From Ligilactobacillus aviarius (GTDB taxonomy: Bacteria > Bacillota > Bacilli > Lactobacillales > Lactobacillaceae), in assembly GCF_001654615.1 (NCBI RefSeq), contig NZ_LWUD01000026.1, positions 1-64,000 of the forward strand: a stretch of 64,000 bases of DNA, read 5' to 3'. A program made the position numbers and the translations under genes. This document shows, one piece after another, positions 30,050-38,862 of the stretch; position 1 is the stretch's first letter; each line of letters opens with the position of its first letter. The notes beneath the pieces were generated by a model, which saw nothing but the letters and a program-made list of their open reading frames with translations, made no database searches and was not told where the DNA came from.

Positions 30050-30607
30050 TTATTCTAAAATCAAAGTTCCCTCAGGAGCACTGAATGGATTATCCTTATT
30101 GATATGGTCAAAGAATAAAATTCCATTTAAGTGATCAATTTCATGTTGAACAACGATTGCAGGATAATCTTTTAATCGTTGAACATGTTCATTGCCGTCA
30201 AGATCAAACCAGCGAAGTTTGATTCGATCAGCCCGCGGCACATACCCTGGAACATCGCGGTCAACTGAAAGACAGCCTTCACCTTCTGCTAACGCAGCTT
30301 TTTGAACTGATTCACTGACGATCGTTGGATTAACGAGAACATGTTTAAAAATCGGTTCTTCACCTTCAGCTCCCGGAACAAGGACCGCTGTCATCCGAAT
30401 TGAACGGTCAACTTGCGGGGCGGCTAATCCGACACCTGCGCGTAAATGATACTTTTCAGCAATTTTTTCATCTTGACTATTTTCAAGAAATTCCATTAAA
30501 TCATGGGCAAGTTTTTGATCTTCTTCTGATAAGGGGAAGGTTAATTTTTCAGCCCGCTTGCGCAGTGTTGGATGACCTTCACGGATAATGTTATCCATTG
30601 TAATCAT
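30050..30607 (-). CDS. def: Peptide deformylase
   Basis: A 185-residue metalloenzyme that removes the formyl group from nascent N-termini. All three family motifs are present: [14 protein letters not shown] and HEIDH (the metal ligands are the Cys and the two His). The longer type-2 form fits Gram-positive PDFs. The ATG at 30607 has GGAGGAAATTTAC upstream. It ends just after element copy 4. Confidence 0.96.
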   Translation of the reverse strand: MITMDNIIREGHPTLRKRAEKLTFPLSEEDQKLAHDLMEFLENSQDEKIAEKYHLRAGVGLAAPQVDRSIRMTAVLVPGAEGEEPIFKHVLVNPTIVSESVQKAALAEGEGCLSVDRDVPGYVPRADRIKLRWFDLDGNEHVQRLKDYPAIVVQHEIDHLNGILFFDHINKDNPFSAPEGTLILE

Positions 30608-30711
30608 GTAAATTTCCTCCTTATTACGATTAATGCTTTACCATTAATCATACCACAAAGTATAATGATTTTAGAGTTATATCTTAAATCTAAAAAGGGT
30701 GATTGGTGGAC

Positions 30712-30990
30712 ATGAAAGAAAATTATGAATATCCGTTGATGCCGGAATGGTCCAAGGATGAGATCATCACAATGGTTGAGTTTTATGCTCAGGTTGAAGA
30801 TGCTTATACGACAGGCGTTGCAAAGAATGAGTTCATGAAAATGGTCCGGAAGTTTAAGACGATTGAACCATCGATTGCAGCTCAAAAGCAACTTGACCGT
30901 AAATTCAAGGAATTATCAGGATACAGTATTTATCAAGCAATTAAAACGGTAAGCAATTCATCTAAAGAACATGTAAAGGTGGAAAAATAA
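30712..30990 (+). CDS. UPF0223 family protein
   Basis: A 92-residue small helical protein beginning MKENYEYPLMPEWSKDE, with VEFYAQVEDAY and RKFKTIEPSIAAQKQLDR. This is the UPF0223 (YktA-like) pattern, usually next to an inositol monophosphatase. Function unknown. ATG at 30712 is preferred over GTG at 30706. Its stop overlaps the next start (TAATG). Confidence 0.85.
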   Translation: MKENYEYPLMPEWSKDEIITMVEFYAQVEDAYTTGVAKNEFMKMVRKFKTIEPSIAAQKQLDRKFKELSGYSIYQAIKTVSNSSKEHVKVEK

Positions 30991-31760
30991 TGGAATGGCA
31001 AGTAATTGACGAAAAAATTAAACGGTGGATGTTTGAAGCACGCGAGATGATTCTTGCAAGCTTTGATACGAAATTGGATATCAACACGAAATCAAACCGT
31101 AATGACTTGGTAACTAATATGGATAAAAAAATCGAAAAGTTTTATATTGATCACATTCATGAAAGCTTTCCGGATGCGAAAATCATGGGTGAGGAAAGCG
31201 AAAAGGATGCCTTGCAAGATGCTGACGGGCTCTTTTTCGTGATCGACCCGATTGATGGCACGATGAATTTTGTCAAGCAACAGGATAACTTTGCTAGCAT
31301 GATTGCGGTTTATCAAAATCATCAACCGATTTTGGGCTACATTCTGGATATCCAAAATAATAAACTTTATTGGGGCGGGAAATCGATCGGCGTTTACTGT
31401 AACTTTAAACGGTTAAAGGCGCCGCAAGATTTAACGCTGCGTGACGGTCTTTTAGGAGCAGGCTTACCGATGATTTTAAATGATGAATATCATTTTCAGG
31501 AAATTGCGCGTGAAGCTTCCGGAGTTCGTATGTATGGCAGTGCAGGAATTGAATTTATTAATGTTTTAACGGGGAAAACATTGGGGTACGTTTCACGGTT
31601 GCATGCCTGGGATTATGCGGCCGGAAAGATTCTTACTGAAGAACTTGGTTTAGTTGTTCAGGCGATTGACGGAACGGATATTGATGTGCTATCATCAAAA
31701 GTTGTATTAGTATCGACAAGAAGCGCAAACGAGAAAATTAATCAAATTATCAATGCCTAA
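30990..31760 (+). CDS. Inositol monophosphatase family protein
   Basis: A 256-residue metal-dependent sugar phosphatase. Motif A is DPIDGTMNFV; the upstream metal glutamates are in GEESEKD; motif B is AWDYAAGKIL. It may act on inositol-1-phosphate or another sugar phosphate; the context does not say which. It is translationally coupled to the UPF0223 gene by a one-base overlap and followed by a terminator. Confidence 0.92.
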   Translation: MEWQVIDEKIKRWMFEAREMILASFDTKLDINTKSNRNDLVTNMDKKIEKFYIDHIHESFPDAKIMGEESEKDALQDADGLFFVIDPIDGTMNFVKQQDNFASMIAVYQNHQPILGYILDIQNNKLYWGGKSIGVYCNFKRLKAPQDLTLRDGLLGAGLPMILNDEYHFQEIAREASGVRMYGSAGIEFINVLTGKTLGYVSRLHAWDYAAGKILTEELGLVVQAIDGTDIDVLSSKVVLVSTRSANEKINQIINA

Positions 31761-31764
31761 TATT

Positions 31765-31791
31765 AACTGTGGCGGTGGTCACAGTTTTTTT
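31765..31791 (+). terminator. Terminator after the inositol phosphatase gene
   Basis: AACTGTG (31765-31771) pairs with CACAGTT (31780-31786), followed by a T-run. Confidence 0.8.
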
Positions 31792-31801
31792 ATGACACTG
31801 C

Positions 31802-31826
31802 TTGAAAATCAGCAGATGATTTTCAA
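31802..31826. promoter_or_regulatory. Perfect palindrome upstream of typA
   Basis: TTGAAAATCA and TGATTTTCAA form a perfect 10-bp inverted repeat with a five-base centre (GCAGA). It is not followed by Ts on the plus strand, so it is not a terminator for rightward transcription. It could be a protein-binding site or a leader hairpin for typA. The role is unknown. Confidence 0.5.
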
Positions 31827-31882
31827 AAAGAATGAAAATGCACTTTTAAGGTCGAAAAAAGAAAATGAAGGGAAGATAAACA

Positions 31883-33724
31883 TTGAAAAGACGCGAAGAC
31901 ATCCGCAATGTTGCTATTATTGCGCACGTTGACCACGGTAAAACAACATTAGTTAACGAAATGTTAAAACAATCTGATACGCTTGATTCACACACTGAAA
32001 TTAGCGATCGTGCAATGGACTCAAATGATATTGAAAAGGAACGTGGAATTACGATCCTTTCAAAGAACACAGCCGTTAAATATGGCGATAAGCAAATTAA
32101 TATCCTTGATACCCCAGGACACGCCGATTTTGGTGGCGAAGTTGAACGAATCATGAAAATGGTTGACGGGGTTCTTTTGGTCGTTGATGCTTTTGAAGGA
32201 ACAATGCCGCAAACGCGTTTTGTTTTGAAGAAAGCCTTAGAACAGCACTTGACACCAATCGTTGTTATTAACAAGATCGACCGTCAGGGGGCACGTCCAG
32301 AAGAAGTTGTTGACGAAGTTCTTGATCTGTTTATCGAACTTGGTGCTGACGAAGATCAACTTGATTTCCCTGTAATTTATGCATCAGCGGTTAACGGAAC
32401 AACCTCAATGAATCCAGATCCCTCAACTCAGGAACACACAATGGATCCGATCTTTAAGACGATTTTAGATACGATTCCTGCTCCAATTGATAACTCTGAC
32501 GAACCGTTACAATTCCAAGTTGCAATGCTTGATTATAATGACTTCGTTGGCCGGATCGGAATTGGTCGTGTATTCCGTGGAAAGATCAAGGTTGGTGACC
32601 AAGTTACAGTTATGAAACTTGACGGTTCACAACAAAACTTCCGGGTTACAAAATTATTCGGGTTCATGGGACTTAACCAAGTTGAAATTCAAGAAGCCAA
32701 GGCCGGCGATTTAATTGCCGTTTCAGGAATGGAAGAAATCAACGTTGGGGAAACTGTATGTCCGGTTGACCATCCTGAAGCATTGCCATTGTTACGGATC
32801 GATCCACCGACATTGCAGATGACATTCATGCAAAGTGATTCACCATTTGTTGGTAAGGACGGCGATAAGGTTACTGCCCGCAAGATTGAAGACCGTTTAA
32901 GAAAGCAACTTCACACTGACGTTTCATTGAAGGTTGAAGATACTGATTCACCAGATGCATGGACCGTTTCAGGACGTGGTGAATTGCACCTTTCAATTTT
33001 AATTGAAGAATTACGGCGCGAAGGCTTTGAATTAGCTGTTTCACGGCCAAAGGTTATTTACCGTGAAATTGACGGCAAGCTTTCAGAACCGTTTGAAGCC
33101 GTTACAATTGATACACCTGATGAATACACTGGCTCAATCATTGACTCATTGGCACAACGCAAAGGTGAAATGAAGAACATGGAACCAAACGGCAATGGTC
33201 AAACACGGTTGGAATTCTCAGTTCCAACCCGGGGATTGATCGGTTACGATTCACAATTCTTATCAATGACACGTGGATACGGAATTTTGAACCACACATT
33301 CGATGAATACAAACCAGTTATTCGGAACTGGGAACCTGGACGCCGGAATGGTGCTTTGGTATCAATCAACCAAGGCAAGGCAACAACGTATGCTATCATG
33401 GGGGTTGAAGGTCGGGGAACGATCTTCGTTGATCCAGGAACAGAAGTTTACGAAGGAATGATCGTTGGGAAGTCATCCCGTGAACGTGACATTTCAGTAA
33501 ACGTTACAAAAGGAAAGAACTTAACTAACGTTCGGGCAGCTGCAAAGGACCAAACAGCAACGATTAAGACTCCAGAACACCTTACATTGGAAGAAAGTAT
33601 GGAATTCTTAAACGAAGACGAATTGCTCGAAGTTACACCAAATCACTTACGGTTGCGGAAACGGATCTTAAATACAAATGCCCGTGAAAAGGCAGCTAAA
33701 CGTGATAAGCGTGCTAAGCAATAA
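31883..33724 (+). CDS. typA: Translational GTPase TypA/BipA
   Basis: A 613-residue EF-G-like GTPase linked to ribosome assembly and stress growth. G1 is AHVDHGKTT (residues 14-22), G3 is DTPGHADFGGEVER and G4 is NKIDR. The C-terminal BipA domain includes PTRGLIGYDSQFL and MGVEGRGTIFVDPG. Translation starts at TTG (31883) with AAGGGAAG seven bases upstream; no ATG or GTG is available nearby in frame. Confidence 0.97.
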   Translation: MKRREDIRNVAIIAHVDHGKTTLVNEMLKQSDTLDSHTEISDRAMDSNDIEKERGITILSKNTAVKYGDKQINILDTPGHADFGGEVERIMKMVDGVLLVVDAFEGTMPQTRFVLKKALEQHLTPIVVINKIDRQGARPEEVVDEVLDLFIELGADEDQLDFPVIYASAVNGTTSMNPDPSTQEHTMDPIFKTILDTIPAPIDNSDEPLQFQVAMLDYNDFVGRIGIGRVFRGKIKVGDQVTVMKLDGSQQNFRVTKLFGFMGLNQVEIQEAKAGDLIAVSGMEEINVGETVCPVDHPEALPLLRIDPPTLQMTFMQSDSPFVGKDGDKVTARKIEDRLRKQLHTDVSLKVEDTDSPDAWTVSGRGELHLSILIEELRREGFELAVSRPKVIYREIDGKLSEPFEAVTIDTPDEYTGSIIDSLAQRKGEMKNMEPNGNGQTRLEFSVPTRGLIGYDSQFLSMTRGYGILNHTFDEYKPVIRNWEPGRRNGALVSINQGKATTYAIMGVEGRGTIFVDPGTEVYEGMIVGKSSRERDISVNVTKGKNLTNVRAAAKDQTATIKTPEHLTLEESMEFLNEDELLEVTPNHLRLRKRILNTNAREKAAKRDKRAKQ

Positions 33725-33734
33725 TAATTAATGG

Positions 33735-33762
33735 AAAAGGGTCGCTGCTGCGACTCTTTTTT
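33735..33762 (+). terminator. Terminator after typA
   Basis: AAAAGGGTCGC pairs with GCGACTCTTTT around a four-base loop, followed by Ts. Confidence 0.85.
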
Positions 33763-33798
33763 AGTTAGCGTTTTGTAAATTTATTGCGAATCATTTTA

Positions 33799-33807
33799 TG
33801 GTATAAT
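33799..33807 (+). promoter_or_regulatory. ftsW extended -10 promoter
   Basis: TGGTATAAT is a consensus extended -10. Transcription would start near 33814, giving a leader of about 70 bases before the ATG, or 34 before the possible ATT start at 33848. Confidence 0.65.
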
Positions 33808-33883
33808 TTTACAGAATGTTTCAAAATATTTAGAAGGGTGGTTAAGCATTAGGTTATTAATCACTTCTGGACCTAATAAAGAT

Positions 33884-35080
33884 ATGAAAAAGATTAGAGA
33901 GAAATTGAAATATTTTGATTGGATGCTGTTTATTCCATATGCGATCCTGTGTGTGATTGGAATTGTAATGGTTTACTCGGCAAGTTCGATCAATTTATCA
34001 TACGTTGGATTGAACTCGGCATCGTATATGATCAAACAGGCAATTTACGTTGTCATTGGGATGATTTTAATGTTCTTGCTGGCCCACTTTAAGACAAAGT
34101 GGTGGGTCAATTCAAAATTCTTAATGGTTGGATTTTTCGTCATGGTCTTTCTGTTGATAATTGCACGTTTTTTCACAAATGCAATTAATGGTGCAAACGG
34201 ATGGATTTCATTAGGCTTTATCAGTATTCAACCATCAGAATTTGCTAAGTTGTTTAATATCCTCTTCTGTGCCTATACCTTTTCGAATTGGGCTGATCGG
34301 CGTGAACAAGGATTAGGTCATGGAAATGGTCCTTACTTTTTTATTGGGATTATTTTAGGATTGATTTTGATTGAACCTGATGTTGGGGGATTCATGATCA
34401 ACTTCGCAATTATCATGATCATGTACCTTACTTACCGGGATCCTGAAACAAGTAAATGGTATCGAATCAACAATCAAACCTTCTTGATTGGATTGATTAT
34501 TCTCTTCGTTATTATGTTACAGGTTCCACGGCTTAAATTTATTCAAGATTTAAGCTCGCACTTTTATCAAATTCAACGGTTTACGGCGTTTTATCACCCG
34601 TTTAAATATTCAGCAAGTGTTGGGCGTCAGTTAGTTAACTCATACTATGCGATTAGCAATGGGGGCTTCTTTGGCCTTGGCCTTGGAAACAGTATCGAAA
34701 AGCGAGGATATCTACCTGAACCATATACTGACTTTATTTTGTCCGTTACAACTGAAGAGCTCGGATTTATTGGGGCGGCTGTGCTGATCATCCTTTTATT
34801 ATTCATTATTTTACGGGTTTACTTGATTGGAATTCGGTCAAATAATCTATACAACCGGCTTTTCTGTTTTGGAGTCGGAACGTTTATGTTCGTTGAATCA
34901 TTCTTTAACATTGGGGCAGTCATTGGCCTTTTACCAATCACTGGGGTTACGTTCCCGTTTGTTTCATACGGGGGATCCAGCATGCTGGTTCTTTCGGCGG
35001 CCCTTGGAATGGTAATGAATATTTCAGCTAATCAGAAACGGCATACTGAAATTGACCCGTTTGAATATTACAAGAAATAG
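33884..35080 (+). CDS. ftsW: Lipid II polymerase FtsW/RodA (SEDS family)
   Basis: A 398-residue polytopic SEDS glycosyltransferase that polymerises peptidoglycan. Motifs are MVYSASS, NGANGWISLG, QPSEFAKL, GRQLVNSYYAISNGGFFGLGLGNS and LPITGVTFPFVSYGGSSM. About ten helices. The ATG has no close ribosome binding site, while AAGGGTGG (33834-33841) sits six bases before an in-frame ATT at 33848; initiation there would add 12 residues. ftsW is more likely than rodA from the typA-ylbG context. Confidence 0.92.
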   Translation: MKKIREKLKYFDWMLFIPYAILCVIGIVMVYSASSINLSYVGLNSASYMIKQAIYVVIGMILMFLLAHFKTKWWVNSKFLMVGFFVMVFLLIIARFFTNAINGANGWISLGFISIQPSEFAKLFNILFCAYTFSNWADRREQGLGHGNGPYFFIGIILGLILIEPDVGGFMINFAIIMIMYLTYRDPETSKWYRINNQTFLIGLIILFVIMLQVPRLKFIQDLSSHFYQIQRFTAFYHPFKYSASVGRQLVNSYYAISNGGFFGLGLGNSIEKRGYLPEPYTDFILSVTTEELGFIGAAVLIILLLFIILRVYLIGIRSNNLYNRLFCFGVGTFMFVESFFNIGAVIGLLPITGVTFPFVSYGGSSMLVLSAALGMVMNISANQKRHTEIDPFEYYKK

Positions 35081-35091
35081 AGTGAATTGAG

Positions 35092-35409
35092 ATGACAGAA
35101 TTTGAAGAGAATCCACGTCAGGGTGTGATCGTTTATCTGTATCGATTACGAAATAGCAGACAATTACGCAAGTTTGGTCAAATTCAATATATTTCAAAGA
35201 AAATGAAATACGTTGTCCTTTACATGGATCAAGCTGATGTGGAAGGTAACATTGAACGTTTGAAAAAATTAAAATTTGTTAAACACGTTGAACCTTCAGT
35301 CCGGCCATTTCTCCGGGTTGAATATTCCGGCTCGGAAGACGGGCAACATTATGAGATGACTGAAGAAGATCGTGAAAAATTTAAGAAAATGAAGAGTGAA
35401 GCCAAATGA
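35092..35409 (+). CDS. ylbG: UPF0298 (YlbG/DUF2129) family protein
   Basis: A 105-residue protein with VIVYLYRLRNSRQLRKFGQI, YVVLYMDQ and KHVEPSVRPFL, the YlbG pattern. Function is unknown. It overlaps rsmD by four bases (ATGA), so the two are coupled. Confidence 0.88.
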   Translation: MTEFEENPRQGVIVYLYRLRNSRQLRKFGQIQYISKKMKYVVLYMDQADVEGNIERLKKLKFVKHVEPSVRPFLRVEYSGSEDGQHYEMTEEDREKFKKMKSEAK

Positions 35410-35963
35410 GAATTATTGCAGGAAAGTTTGGGGGCCGAAGATTAAAGGCGGTTCCGGGAATGAAGACCCGTCCGACAACGGATAAGGTCAAGGAATCAAT
35501 GTTTAATATTATCGGTCCATACTTTGATGGCGGCAATGTCCTTGATTTATTTGCTGGAAGCGGGGGCTTAAGCATTGAAGCCGTTTCGCGGGGAGCAGAT
35601 CAAGCCTATTTAATTGATCGGCAGTATCAGGCAATTAAAACGATTAAGGAAAATGTGGCGGTAACGAAGGCGGAAGACCAATTTCAAATCTTTAAAACTG
35701 ATGCTCGCAAGGCGCTGACGAAGCTGGCTGAAAAGCAAATTAAGTTTGATTTGGTATTTCTTGACCCACCATATAAACAGCAAAAAATCGTTGATGATTT
35801 ACTGAAAATGAAAACGTTGGGATTATTAAATCCCAATGCAACGATCATGTGTGAGACTGATCAAAATGCAGGACTTCCTCAAAAAATTGACGGGTTTGAA
35901 TTTTTAAAAACCGTGACGTATGGAATCACGGTACTCACAATTTATCATTATGTAGGTGATTAA
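35406..35963 (+). CDS. rsmD: 16S rRNA (guanine-966-N2)-methyltransferase RsmD
   Basis: A 185-residue SAM-dependent enzyme. The N-terminus RIIAGKFGGRRLKAVPG leads to RPTTDKVKESMFNII. The SAM loop is VLDLFAGSGGLSIEA and the catalytic DPPY motif is in LVFLDPPYK. It lies between ylbG and coaD as in other Firmicutes. Confidence 0.95.
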   Translation: MRIIAGKFGGRRLKAVPGMKTRPTTDKVKESMFNIIGPYFDGGNVLDLFAGSGGLSIEAVSRGADQAYLIDRQYQAIKTIKENVAVTKAEDQFQIFKTDARKALTKLAEKQIKFDLVFLDPPYKQQKIVDDLLKMKTLGLLNPNATIMCETDQNAGLPQKIDGFEFLKTVTYGITVLTIYHYVGD

Positions 35964-35964
35964 A

Positions 35965-36453
35965 ATGAAAGCGATGTTTCCAGGAAGCTTTGACCCAATT
36001 ACAAACGGTCATTTGGACGTGATTGCACGCGGAAGTCGGATGTTTGATGAATTAGTTGTCGCAATCATGACGAATTCAAGCAAGCATGCGTTATTTTCAA
36101 TTGAGGAGAAAATGACGATGGTAACGGACGCTGTTCGACCATATTCAAATGTAAAGGTAATTGCAATGGCGGATGAACTAACCGTTAAGACGGCTGATAA
36201 ATTAGGTGTAAATGTTATTTTACGGGGAGTTCGCAACGTTGACGACTTTCAATTTGAACAGCAAATTGCAACAATGAATCGGGAATTAGACTCGAAGATC
36301 GAAACTCTCTTGTTGCCAACCTCTCCGGAAGTTGCATCGATTTCATCTTCGATCGTTAAGGAAATCGGCCGGTTTCATGGAGATACAGCTAAATTTTTGC
36401 CGGCAAAAGCGCAGGCAATGCTCGAGGTAAAGTTCAATGAAAAAGAAAAGTAA
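35965..36453 (+). CDS. coaD: Phosphopantetheine adenylyltransferase CoaD
   Basis: A 162-residue enzyme of CoA synthesis that makes dephospho-CoA. The nucleotidyltransferase motif is PGSFDPITNGHLD, with RGVRNVDDFQFE and the C-terminal ISSSIVKEI block. ATG at 35965 is preferred, with TAGGTG upstream; a GTG at 35956 lies inside rsmD. The end overlaps the next gene by 17 bases. Confidence 0.96.
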   Translation: MKAMFPGSFDPITNGHLDVIARGSRMFDELVVAIMTNSSKHALFSIEEKMTMVTDAVRPYSNVKVIAMADELTVKTADKLGVNVILRGVRNVDDFQFEQQIATMNRELDSKIETLLLPTSPEVASISSSIVKEIGRFHGDTAKFLPAKAQAMLEVKFNEKEK

Positions 36454-37486
36454 GAAATTAATTATTACGGTGATCCTGGCGGTGGTGCTGGTGTTAGCCG
36501 TCTTTTTGCCAATCCCGTATTATATTGAAGTTCCTGGATCAGCCCAGAATATTTCGCAATATATTCAAGTTGACAACCAGACGAAAAAGGCTGCTAACCA
36601 GGATGGAACGTTGATGCTGGTTTATATTCGTGAAATGCACGCAACGCCATTATCATATGCAATGAGTTTTTTGAACCCGTTTGCTGATCGTGACAGCGCG
36701 GCTGACCTGTATCAGGGATCAAACGAAAAGGATTATCAAACTGTTCAACAGTACTACATGCAAGATGCAATCAACGAAGCAAAGTATGTTGCCTTTAAAG
36801 CAGCCCATAAAAAGGTTGAACGTAAGTATTTAGGCTTATACGTCATGTCAGTAATGCCAAATTCGAGTTTCAAGGGTAAACTCCATGTTGGTGATACCGT
36901 TGAATCTGTGAACGGAAAGCATTTTGGCGATTCGCAAGCGTATATTAACTACATCAAAGGTTTGCCTCGTGGTTCAAAAATCAAGATCGGGGTTTTAAGC
37001 GGATCAAAGCATAAAACGTTGACGGGAATCACGAAACGATTGGGTGACACGCAACAGTATGGGATTGGAATCACCCTTGCAGATCGAACGGAAGTTAAAA
37101 CGCCGATCAAGGTTCAAGCTAATATGGATGGAATTGAAGGTCCGTCGGCAGGGTTGATGATGTCATTGCAAATTTATGATGATTTGACCCATCAAAACCT
37201 TCTTCATGGACGGAAGGTTGCGGGAACAGGAACGATTAACGCTCAGGGACAAGTCGGTGATATTGGCGGCGCTGATAAAAAGGTAGTTGCCGCATCACGG
37301 GCTGGGGCATCGATTTTCTTTGTTCCGGATAATCCGATTCCACCGGTGATCAAAAAAGCTTACCCTGATTTACAAACCAATTATCAAGAAGCGAAAAAGG
37401 CTGCAAAGAAGATTCATACAAAGATGAAGATCGTTCCGGTCCGGACCTTTAATCAAGCACTTGAATACTTGGAAAAAACAAAATAA
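36437..37486 (+). CDS. PDZ-domain, Lon-type serine protease (YlbL/SdrC-like)
   Basis: A 349-residue membrane-anchored protease with an N-terminal helix (about residues 7-27), a PDZ domain (about 125-205: VMPNSSFKGKLHVGDTVESVNG) and a C-terminal Lon proteolytic domain with the serine motif DGIEGPSAGLMMSL and a later lysine (GGADKKVVAA). YlbL in Bacillus removes the division inhibitor YneA; that role here is inferred. It overlaps coaD. Confidence 0.9.
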   Translation: MKKKSKKLIITVILAVVLVLAVFLPIPYYIEVPGSAQNISQYIQVDNQTKKAANQDGTLMLVYIREMHATPLSYAMSFLNPFADRDSAADLYQGSNEKDYQTVQQYYMQDAINEAKYVAFKAAHKKVERKYLGLYVMSVMPNSSFKGKLHVGDTVESVNGKHFGDSQAYINYIKGLPRGSKIKIGVLSGSKHKTLTGITKRLGDTQQYGIGITLADRTEVKTPIKVQANMDGIEGPSAGLMMSLQIYDDLTHQNLLHGRKVAGTGTINAQGQVGDIGGADKKVVAASRAGASIFFVPDNPIPPVIKKAYPDLQTNYQEAKKAAKKIHTKMKIVPVRTFNQALEYLEKTK

Positions 37487-37496
37487 AGAAGTTAAA

Positions 37497-37536
37497 GAAA
37501 GACGATTTGATTTTATCAAATCGCCTTTCTTTTTTC
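37497..37536 (+). terminator. Terminator before comEA
   Basis: A 14-position stem with one mismatch (37497-37510 with 37516-37529) is followed by seven Ts. Confidence 0.85.
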
Positions 37537-37573
37537 GTAGCTAATAATAGGCAAGCTTCAAGGAGGAAATAAA

Positions 37574-38251
37574 ATGTTGATTGAGTCTTTTCAAGAATTC
37601 TGGGAAAAGTACCGGGTTCAGATAATTATTGGTGGATTAGTGGTTGGAATTTTGACTGTTTTATTTTTACCTGGCATCGGCGGGCGGTCGAATGAGCAGC
37701 AACCGATGACGGATATTCGGCCGACGTCGATCAGTCAAAACTCAAAAAAGAGTCAGGCTGGAGAAATGAAATCCCTCGCAACTTCAACTGGAGATGTTTA
37801 TGTTGATATTAAAGGGGCTGTTCATCATCCCGGAGCGTATCAAATGGCAACTCAGCAGCGGGTCGGGGACGCGGTTCAAAAGGCGGGCGGTTATACGCCG
37901 GAAGCAGACCCTAATCAGGTCAACCTTGCACAAAAAATCACTGACCAGATGGTAATTTATATCCCGCGAAAGGGCGAAAAAATTCCAATTGTCAATTCGA
38001 CTTCGACCATGAATCCCGGAACAGCTCCAAGTCCAACAGCCACTGAATCAAATTCGAATGGAAAGGTTAATTTAAATACGGCAACTCTTGAACAACTGAA
38101 AGGATTAACCGGCGTTGGCGAGAAGAAGGCTCAGAAAATTCTTGAATACCGGCAACAGCATGGACAGTTTAAATCGGTTGAGGAATTAAAAAACGTAAAC
38201 GGCTTTGGTGAAAAAAGTTTGGCAACTTTGGCAGAACAAATTTGTGTATAA
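37574..38251 (+). CDS. comEA: Competence DNA-binding protein ComEA
   Basis: A 225-residue membrane-bound DNA receptor. There is one N-terminal helix (about residues 14-32), an SLBB-type domain (about 75-135: VYVDIKGAVHHPGAYQM) and two C-terminal helix-hairpin-helix motifs (about 165-225: VNLNTATLEQLKGLTGVGEKK, in part, and LKNVNGFGEKS). It captures double-stranded DNA for uptake through ComEC. AAGGAGG precedes the ATG. Confidence 0.95.
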   Translation: MLIESFQEFWEKYRVQIIIGGLVVGILTVLFLPGIGGRSNEQQPMTDIRPTSISQNSKKSQAGEMKSLATSTGDVYVDIKGAVHHPGAYQMATQQRVGDAVQKAGGYTPEADPNQVNLAQKITDQMVIYIPRKGEKIPIVNSTSTMNPGTAPSPTATESNSNGKVNLNTATLEQLKGLTGVGEKKAQKILEYRQQHGQFKSVEELKNVNGFGEKSLATLAEQICV

Positions 38252-38257
38252 ACTTCT

Positions 38258-38268
38258 TGGTATATAAT
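38258..38268 (+). promoter_or_regulatory. Possible comEB promoter
   Basis: TGGTATATAAT combines an extended -10 (TGGTATATA) and TATAAT, between comEA and comEB. comEB-comEC may thus be transcribed apart from comEA. Confidence 0.45.
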
Positions 38269-38293
38269 AATTAATATCAACGGAGGTGTTTTT

Positions 38294-38776
38294 ATGAAAA
38301 ATCAACGGATTCCTTGGAATCAGTATTTTATGTGTCAGGCTATTTTACTGTCAATGCGCGGAACATGCAAACGGCTTTCAGTGGGAGCAATTTTGGTGCG
38401 TGATGACCGGATTATTGCTGGCGGTTATAATGGTTCAGTTTCTGGGGATGTGCACTGTATTGATGAAGGTTGTTATTTAGTTGACGGCCATTGTTTGCGC
38501 ACGATTCATGCTGAGATGAATGCTATTTTACAATGTGCGAAATTTGGAATTCCGACAAGCGGGGCAGAAATCTACGTGACGGATTTCCCATGTTTGCAAT
38601 GTACAAAGAGTCTTTTGCAAGCGGGAATCAAAAAAATTCACTATTTAAGAAATTATCATAACGATCCATATGCTGTTTCATTACTTAAAAAGAAAAATAT
38701 CGAGGTTGAACAGGTAAAAATTAATCCTAAATATCTCGAATCAGTTGTTCAAGTTGCTGACGAAAACGCGGAATAA
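38294..38776 (+). CDS. comEB: dCMP deaminase family protein ComEB
   Basis: A 160-residue zinc deaminase. The zinc and catalytic motifs are TIHAEMNAIL and PCLQCTKSLL. It converts dCMP to dUMP in characterised relatives and is not itself required for uptake in Bacillus. CGGAGGTG precedes the ATG. Its TAA is followed directly by TT, giving TAATT where coupled genes elsewhere in this window show TAATG. Confidence 0.94.
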   Translation: MKNQRIPWNQYFMCQAILLSMRGTCKRLSVGAILVRDDRIIAGGYNGSVSGDVHCIDEGCYLVDGHCLRTIHAEMNAILQCAKFGIPTSGAEIYVTDFPCLQCTKSLLQAGIKKIHYLRNYHNDPYAVSLLKKKNIEVEQVKINPKYLESVVQVADENAE

Positions 38777-38862
38777 TTTTTCGAAAGTATTTTTTATTAT
38801 TTTATGCCCTTGAAGCGCTTGCGCTTAACTACTGGATTGTTTCCAAAAGTTGGCTGGCATGT
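38776..38862 (+). other. N-terminal comEC coding extension without a standard start
   Basis: The comEC frame stays open upstream of TTG 38863 to a TGA at 38758-38760. It encodes 29 residues including RKYFLLFYALEALALNYW and KSWLACLLL, which look like the expected first membrane segment. The stretch contains no ATG, GTG or TTG. ATT at 38776 overlaps the comEB stop by one base, where a TAATG junction would normally place ATG. A CTG occurs at 38854. Confidence 0.7.

Noticed and set aside
37537-37573. Competence sigma-factor box before comEA
   Set aside because: The gap is short and AT-rich and no convincing match to a known competence promoter consensus could be recognised.
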